Assembly: GCA_007449985.2 (NCBI GenBank)
Contig: VIIQ02000657.1
Location: 248,001-312,000 of the forward strand
Length of the DNA: 64,000 bases
Source: Desmodesmus armatus
Taxonomy: Eukaryota; Chlorophyta; Chlorophyceae; Sphaeropleales; Scenedesmaceae
Direction of reading: 5' to 3'
In this document: piece by piece, positions 58,130 through 64,000 of the stretch
How the letters are laid out: the number at the start of each line of letters is the position of its first letter
How positions within the stretch are numbered: position 1 is the first letter of the stretch
Program-made: the position numbers and the translations under genes
Notes under the pieces: generated by a model
What the model was told of the DNA's origin: nothing
The model's database searches: none
Seen by the model: the letters and a program-made list of their open reading frames with translations, nothing else

Positions 58130-60068
58130 ATGCCACGTAAAAAACTCTGTGCCTTTATGTCTATGGGGGGTCCTCCTCCAGAACTCACGAAAGTACAGAA
58201 AGCAAAAACCACTGAGCTGTATCAAAGGATTGCCAAGGGCTGGAAACAGGGAGGCCTGCAGGCCGTCAAGCAGCATCTCACAGCTGGGTATGACTATACA
58301 CCCTCGCTGCTAGCAGCAGCCAGCGAGGGCTGGTCAGAGCTGGTGCAGCAGCTGTTGGCGGCTGGTGCTGATGGATCGGCAGCTTTGTGTGATGCAATCT
58401 ACGACGGAGACAGCATCGCGGTGGAACAGCTGATAGGTGCCGGGGCAGATGCGTCAGGTGCAGATGATGATGGCAGGACACCACTGCATGTTGCTGCCTC
58501 TGAGGGGTCTGCAGCTGTGGAGTCACTGCTTGCAGCAGGTGCTGCAGTATCAGCTGCTGACAAGCAGGGCCGCACTGCGCTGCATGAAGCTGCCGTGGGG
58601 TATTGCCAAGCAGCTGTTGAGACCCTGCTTGCAGCTGGTGCCTCAGTGGCAGCGGCTGACAGTCAGGGCCGCACCCCGCTGCATGACGCAGCCACTTCTT
58701 CGTGCGGCACAGTGAAAGCCCTGCTTGCAGCTGGTGCCTCAGTGGGAGCGGTTGATGAGGAGGGCCGCACCCCGCTGCATGAGGCTGCCAGGTATTGGTG
58801 CGGACCAGAAGCAGTGGGTTCACTGCTTGTAGCTGGTGCCTCAGTGGCAGCTGCTGACAGACAGGGCCGCACTCCGCTGCATGAAGCTGCTGCGATGGTT
58901 CACCAAGCAGAAGTGGACTTGCTGCTTGCAGCTGGTGCCTCAGTGGCAGCAATTGACCAGCAGGGCCGCACGCTGCTGCACTGTGCTGCGGCCCCAGCCG
59001 CGGTGCACGCAGCAACAGACGTGGCAGCGCTTGTTGCAACGCTCCTTGCAGCTGGCGCCTCAGTTGCAGCTGCTGACAGACAGGGCCGCACCCCGCTGCA
59101 TGCCGCTGCTGCTCTACATTGGGAGCCAGCAGCAGTGGTGCCACTACTTGCAGCTGGTGCCTCGGCATCAGCTGCTGACAAGGAGGGCCGCACCCCACTG
59201 CATGAAGCTGCTGCTCACGGACACACAGCAGCAGTAGAGCTGCTGATGGCAGCTGGTGCCTCTTTGAAAGCTGCTGACAAGGAGGGACGCACCCCGCTGC
59301 ACGCCGCTGCTGCTTCTGACAGTGCGCGGGCAGCACCAGCAGTGGAGTTGCTGCTTGCAGCTGGCGCTCCAGTGTCAGCTGCTGACAAGGAGGGCCGCAC
59401 CCCGCTGCATGAAGCTGCTGGCTCTTTGTGGGCAACAGAAGCAGTGACGGCACTCCTTGCAGTCGGTGCCTCAGTGTCAGCAGCTGACCAGGAGGGCCGC
59501 ACTCCACTGCATGAAGCTCGCAGCCAGGCAGCTGTTGAGTCACTCATTGCAGCTGGTGCCTCAGTGTCAGCGGCTGACAGTCAGGGCCGCACCCCGCTGC
59601 ACTGTGCTGCTGCTTCTGACAGTGTGGGGGCAGCAGCAGCAGTGAAATCACTGCTTGCAGCAGGTGCCTCAATGTCAGCTGCTGACAAGGAGGGCCGCAC
59701 TCCGTTGCATGCTGCATGCTGCAGCTGGCTCTTTGTGGGCAACAAAAGCAGCAACAGCACTGCTTGCAGCTGGTGCCTCAGTGGCAGCGGCTGACAATGA
59801 GGGCCGCACCCCGCTGCACACCGCTGTTGCTCAAGGGCGGATTGACACAGTGAAAGCACTGCTTGCAGGTGGTGCCTCAGCGTCAGCTGCCGATAAGCAG
59901 GGCCGTACCCCGCTGTATGACGCTGCTGCTGGGCGCTTACCGAAAGCAGTGGAGTTGCTGCTTGCAGCCGGGGCCTCAGTGTCAGCGGCTGACAATGAGG
60001 GCCGCACCCCGCTGCACTCGGCAGCAGCTGCTGGGCGGCAGGAGTTATCGGCATGTGACAAGGAGGCT
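58130..60068 (+). pseudogene. Ankyrin-repeat gene G, frameshifted and truncated by an element
   Basis: Starts at the ATG at 58130. An N-terminal helical segment shared with F (L-T-K-V-Q-K-A-K) leads to sixteen G-R-T-x-L-H/Y ankyrin cores of about 33 residues, with A-A-G-A-S-V between them. The cores are nearly identical in DNA, pointing to recent array expansion. A 7-bp tandem duplication (GCTGCAT twice, within 59704-59720) shifts the frame in the thirteenth core; three more cores follow in the new frame. At 60069 the ankyrin sequence stops in mid-protein where a repeated element begins, and the frame runs into it until 60230. Protein binding is expected from the fold; the partner is not known. 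It is head-to-head with copy E. Confidence 0.82.
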
Positions 60069-60766
60069 ATCAGTGGGTTCGGAAATGTTTTTCCAGACAG
60101 CTGGGGCTGCTATTTTCACCGTGCGTGTCCTGCGCTGACCAAAGCCTCGCAAGCTGTTTCTTTCCTACTGCTCCTACACCCTGTAGTGCCTGGCAGGCCA
60201 GCTGGCACTGAGCACAGAGCAGGCCGTTGAAACCGTTGAAGTAACAGATGTTTGAATGTCACACTTTGACCAGTGCCGGTGCCTGATCAGGCATTCTAAG
60301 CAGGAGAAACTGGGCAGCACTGCACACTACACACACACTTTTACAAAATTACTGCAGCACAGAGGGGTGCTGCCTTACAAAAACAGATGCATCGATGTCC
60401 TCAACTTTAGTCCCTGTCGAAAACAGACTATGGAATCGTGTGGCACACAGAAGCCAAAGCAAGTCAGGCAGAGCAGCAGAAAGCTGCACAGCAGCATCAA
60501 AAAGACAATCAGACCCTCAGCAGGCACGGCCGCAAGCCCAAAAAACAACAGAAATTATTTTCCGAGGCTCAGCTGGCCCTGCCAGAGCCCCAGAAGCTGT
60601 AAAAGGCTCTCGGACGCAGAGCGTGGGGAGGGCCATCCGTAAATTGCTATAACTCGTCATACAAACACTTTCGCCACGACTTAAGCACAGTTCCTGATAG
60701 CCATATGTCTCTAGTTTGTGTGTACGTGCGGGGGTGGGAAAACATTTCCGAACCCACTGATCTGGG
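60069..60766. mobile_element. Putative TIR element (CAGTGGGTTCGG ends)
   Basis: The left end ATCAGTGGGTTCGGAAATG is found inverted at about 60743-60766 (CATTTCCGAACCCACTGAT). The interval of about 698 bp may therefore be a non-autonomous DNA transposon, or the inverted copy may be internal to a larger one. No target-site duplication other than a possible AT is visible. Confidence 0.55.
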
Positions 60767-61492
60767 CGCAGTTGCCATCCGCCGGCCAAATGGACGTGCC
60801 ACCCTGGCACCATGCACAACTCACTAGGGCAAGACCACACACCACAATTGAGGCTGACTTGTGGCCTGTGCGCGTAGGCACCAACGGCCCCATTTTGGCT
60901 CCAATGGCCCCTTGCCCAGAATGGGGTACAGTGACACCAATGTGCGTACAACACAGCAGCAAGCTTTGCTGGCCCCAAAGGCAGTATACATGCAACAGTG
61001 ACAACCTTCAATGCATTTTGCTAGAACAACAAAATCAGGGTCGTTCTGCAAGCTTCACCGCTTGCCCACTGCCCAAGCCACCAACAGATTTTGTACAGCA
61101 CTGCACCCCCTCCGACAAGGAGGGGCATGCACGTGAACAACCCGACAGCTGCAGATGCTGAGCCACACAACACCAACAAGCTGCAATGGGTGGCGCCTGA
61201 TTCGGAAGGCTGCACGCAGCTTGATGTCAATGCGACCTCTGACCCCCCTTTGGGAAGGTCACCTGCAGGTAGCAGCAGCATACGGGACCTCAGTCAGCAA
61301 GGGAGGCTAGAACGGCTGCTCAAGACTGGGTGTGTAGACAGCCTTAGGGCCACACAAACAGTGAGGCATGCCGCCATCGACGGCTGCTGCATGGTTGAGG
61401 ACTCAGTCCATGCGGACTTGCAACATAGAGGAGGTGGCACCTGCACTTACTCTGCCAGTTTGGCATGCGTGCAGAGATCTGCTGCGTCTGGC
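60069..61492 (+). repeat. Long direct repeat, first copy, starting with an inverted-repeat end
   Basis: Essentially identical to 62577-64000 at an offset of 2508 bp; the second copy runs off the window, so the true length is at least 1424 and at most 2508 bp. The left border is sharp, beginning ATCAGTGGGTTCGG. It interrupts ankyrin gene G. Identical short open frames occur in both copies, but none resembles a transposase. Confidence 0.88.
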
Positions 61493-62576
61493 AGGCATCT
61501 AGTACTGCACATTGCCACCACCCCATGCTGCAGCTGGCCCGCACAGCTCGTGCAATGCTCTGCTGTTGCACAGCACTTGTACTTGCAAGGGGGGTTGTAC
61601 ATGCATGTGGCCCAACGACTGATGCTGTCCTGCGCGCTAGAGACAGCTGTGCTGGACTTACTTTGTGGTTCAAAGCAACACCATATTGCAACTGGTTGCC
61701 TGCACATGGCCTTGTCAACACCTCCCAAATGTGAGGCGCTGCTGCGCTTGCATCAACCACCTTGCAGACAGGCAGAAAAACACAGCCACCTGATTGGTAC
61801 TGGTTGCTGCTGAAATGTGCCGTGCATGCTGCTTCTGTGACAAGAAGGCTCTATAGTGTGCTAGCTAGGGCTGGGGTCTGCAATGCAGCTGCTGCTGCTG
61901 GTGTCACATGCTGCATGTGTCGGCACGTAGAGGCTAGGGACCTGCTGCAAGTCACAAGTCTTCAAGACAGCTGCTGTGTGGCTGCAATCCCGAACCAGTC
62001 AACTTGCAAGTATCTTCTAGCATGTGAATACCGTTCCTGCATGCTTCCTCAATGCCCATTGCTTACCTGCTGGCACACAATTGGCCAACAGCCTGGAAGG
62101 GCCTCGCTGATACTGCACTTGCACTGAAACTCAGCTTCGCCTGATCAGCCCATTTCTGGGACCCCGTACTTCCTCCATATCGTTGCAGACAGGTGACGGA
62201 CTCCAGCAACTCCTGTGTGTGCTGCAATAGCACTTGGCTGCCATCTTGCTTGCACTGTTGCCAGCTGTCATGCTCGCCTGCTGCATGCAGCTGTGCTGGG
62301 GCTGTGGGGCTTGCAAAACATTGCCTTTGATATAAGTATCAGATGTGTGCAAACGAGACTGCATTTGCGTTCAACATACAGAAGTGCCCTCTGCTGCAGC
62401 CCAGATCTTGGCACAAACAGCAGAGCAGTATAGTCGCGAAGCACTGCCCAGGCCTCAGATCACACTCAAACGATGATGATTGATCTTTCCTATGTGATGG
62501 AGGCACCGCAGAGCCGGCAAAACAGGTGCAGGACGACGTCATGACAAATTCACAAACCGGCTGTCACCGGTCCCGC
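61493..62576. other. Region between the two direct repeats, no gene supported
   Basis: May be the rest of the repeated element or unique sequence. The largest open frame crossing into it (61091-61813) has no recognisable domain. Confidence 0.35.
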
Positions 62577-64000
62577 ATCAGTGGGTTCGGAAATGTTTTT
62601 CCAGACAGCTGGGGCTGCTATTTTCACCGTGCGTGTCCTGCGCTGACCAAAGCCTCGCAAGCTGTTTCTTTCCTACTGCTCCTACACCCTGTAGTGCCTG
62701 GCAGGCCAGCTGGCACTGAGCACAGAGCAGGCCGTTGAAACCGTTGAAGTAACAGATGTTTGAATGTCACACTTTGACCAGTGCCGGTGCCTGATCAGGC
62801 ATTCTAAGCAGGAGAAACTGGGCAGCACTGCACACTACACACACACTTTTACAAAATTACTGCAGCACAGAGGGGTGCTGCCTTACAAAAACAGATGCAT
62901 CGATGTCCTCAACTTTAGTCCCTGTCGAAAACAGACTATGGAATCGTGTGGCACACAGAAGCCAAAGCAAGTCAGGCAGAGCAGCAGAAAGCTGCACAGC
63001 AGCATCAAAAAGACAATCAGACCCTCAGCAGGCACGGCCGCAAGCCCAAAAAACAACAGAAATTATTTTCCGAGGCTCAGCTGGCCCTGCCAGAGCCCCA
63101 GAAGCTGTAAAAGGCTCTCGGACGCAGAGCGTGGGGAGGGCCATCCGTAAATTGCTATAACTCGTCATACAAACACTTTCGCCACGACTTAAGCACAGTT
63201 CCTGATAGCCATATGTCTCTAGTTTGTGTGTACGTGCGGGGGTGGGAAAACATTTCCGAACCCACTGATCTGGGCGCAGTTGCCATCCGCCGGCCAAATG
63301 GACGTGCCACCCTGGCACCATGCACAACTCACTAGGGCAAGACCACACACCACAATTGAGGCTGACTTGTGGCCTGTGCGCGTAGGCACCAACGGCCCCA
63401 TTTTGGCTCCAATGGCCCCTTGCCCAGAATGGGGTACAGTGACACCAATGTGCGTACAACACAGCAGCAAGCTTTGCTGGCCCCAAAGGCAGTATACATG
63501 CAACAGTGACAACCTTCAATGCATTTTGCTAGAACAACAAAATCAGGGTCGTTCTGCAAGCTTCACCGCTTGCCCACTGCCCAAGCCACCAACAGATTTT
63601 GTACAGCACTGCACCCCCTCCGACAAGGAGGGGCATGCACGTGAACAACCCGACAGCTGCAGATGCTGAGCCACACAACACCAACAAGCTGCAATGGGTG
63701 GCGCCTGATTCGGAAGGCTGCACGCAGCTTGATGTCAATGCGACCTCTGACCCCCCTTTGGGAAGGTCACCTGCAGGTAGCAGCAGCATACGGGACCTCA
63801 GTCAGCAAGGGAGGCTAGAACGGCTGCTCAAGACTGGGTGTGTAGACAGCCTTAGGGCCACACAAACAGTGAGGCATGCCGCCATCGACGGCTGCTGCAT
63901 GGTTGAGGACTCAGTCCATGCGGACTTGCAACATAGAGGAGGTGGCACCTGCACTTACTCTGCCAGTTTGGCATGCGTGCAGAGATCTGCTGCGTCTGGC
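62577..64000 (+). repeat. Long direct repeat, second copy, cut by the window edge
   Basis: Matches 60069-61492. It starts at the same inverted-repeat end but has a different left flank (CCGGTCCCGC), which shows that the border is the end of a mobile or duplicated unit. Its internal inverted copy lies at about 63251-63274. Confidence 0.88.

Noticed and set aside
58278..59543. 421-codon open frame antisense to ankyrin gene G
   Set aside because: It is the reverse reading of the homogenised ankyrin repeats; repeats free of stops in one frame often give open antisense frames. The sense frame has the recognised fold.
60063..60772. 8-bp target-site duplication around the CAGTGGG element
   Set aside because: The flanks GAGGCTAT and ATCTGGGC do not match, so hAT membership was not claimed for it.
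61091..61813. 240-codon frame in the direct repeat
   Set aside because: No transposase or other motif is visible, and it runs out of the confirmed repeat. It was left as part of the repeat rather than called a gene.

Overview
The window looks like nuclear DNA of a eukaryote, most likely a chlorophyte green alga. The genes are split by short GT-AG introns. Coding sequence is rich in CAG/CTG and GC codons, with Ala/Leu/Gln-rich proteins. Poly-G/C tracts, CAG runs and minisatellites are frequent. One gene has an N-terminus resembling a plastid transit peptide, and there is an intact chromodomain LTR retrotransposon. No bacterial features (operons, Shine-Dalgarno sites, CRISPR) are present. The species is not identified; the algal assignment is inference.

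The dominant content is one multi-exon gene family present five times: copy A (1483-6741, minus), B (23873-29126, plus), C (33540-39081, plus), D (44100-50472, minus) and E (51469-57685, minus). I reconstructed the exons by aligning the copies to each other. All share nine exons with identical intron phases (0,1,0,1,2,2,0,1) and encode about 990-1005 residues. The proteins appear almost wholly alpha-helical and are built from a degenerate repeat of about 33-37 residues with an L-x-x-x-P-A core. Exon 2 resembles an F-box and exon 3 carries an ankyrin-like G-L-T-P-L-M. I do not recognise the family. A and E are open throughout (A has lost one splice acceptor); B, C and D each carry a single small indel.

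Two ankyrin-repeat genes, F (31527-33100, minus) and G (58130-60068, plus), sit head-to-head with C and E, about 440 bp apart in both cases, and the two intergenic spacers are related. The divergent pair was therefore duplicated as a unit. F and G also each carry one frameshift, and G is cut off at its 3' end by a transposon-like element. A separate intact four-exon gene H (39756-42127) encodes a probable plastid membrane protein.

Mobile and repeated DNA: a complete Ty3/gypsy chromovirus at 13117-19148 (320-bp LTRs, 5-bp target duplication, gag, pol); a 392-bp satellite (19459-21113); an 18-bp-TIR MITE (21953-22669); a 511-bp hAT-type MITE with a perfect 8-bp target duplication inside an intron of D (45423-45933); a direct repeat starting at 60069 and again at 62577; and several minisatellites and perfect palindromes between 7.2 and 10.8 kb. 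The longest stretches without a recognisable gene are 6.8-13.1, 19.2-23.8, 29.1-30.5, 42.1-44.1 and 60.1-64.0 kb.
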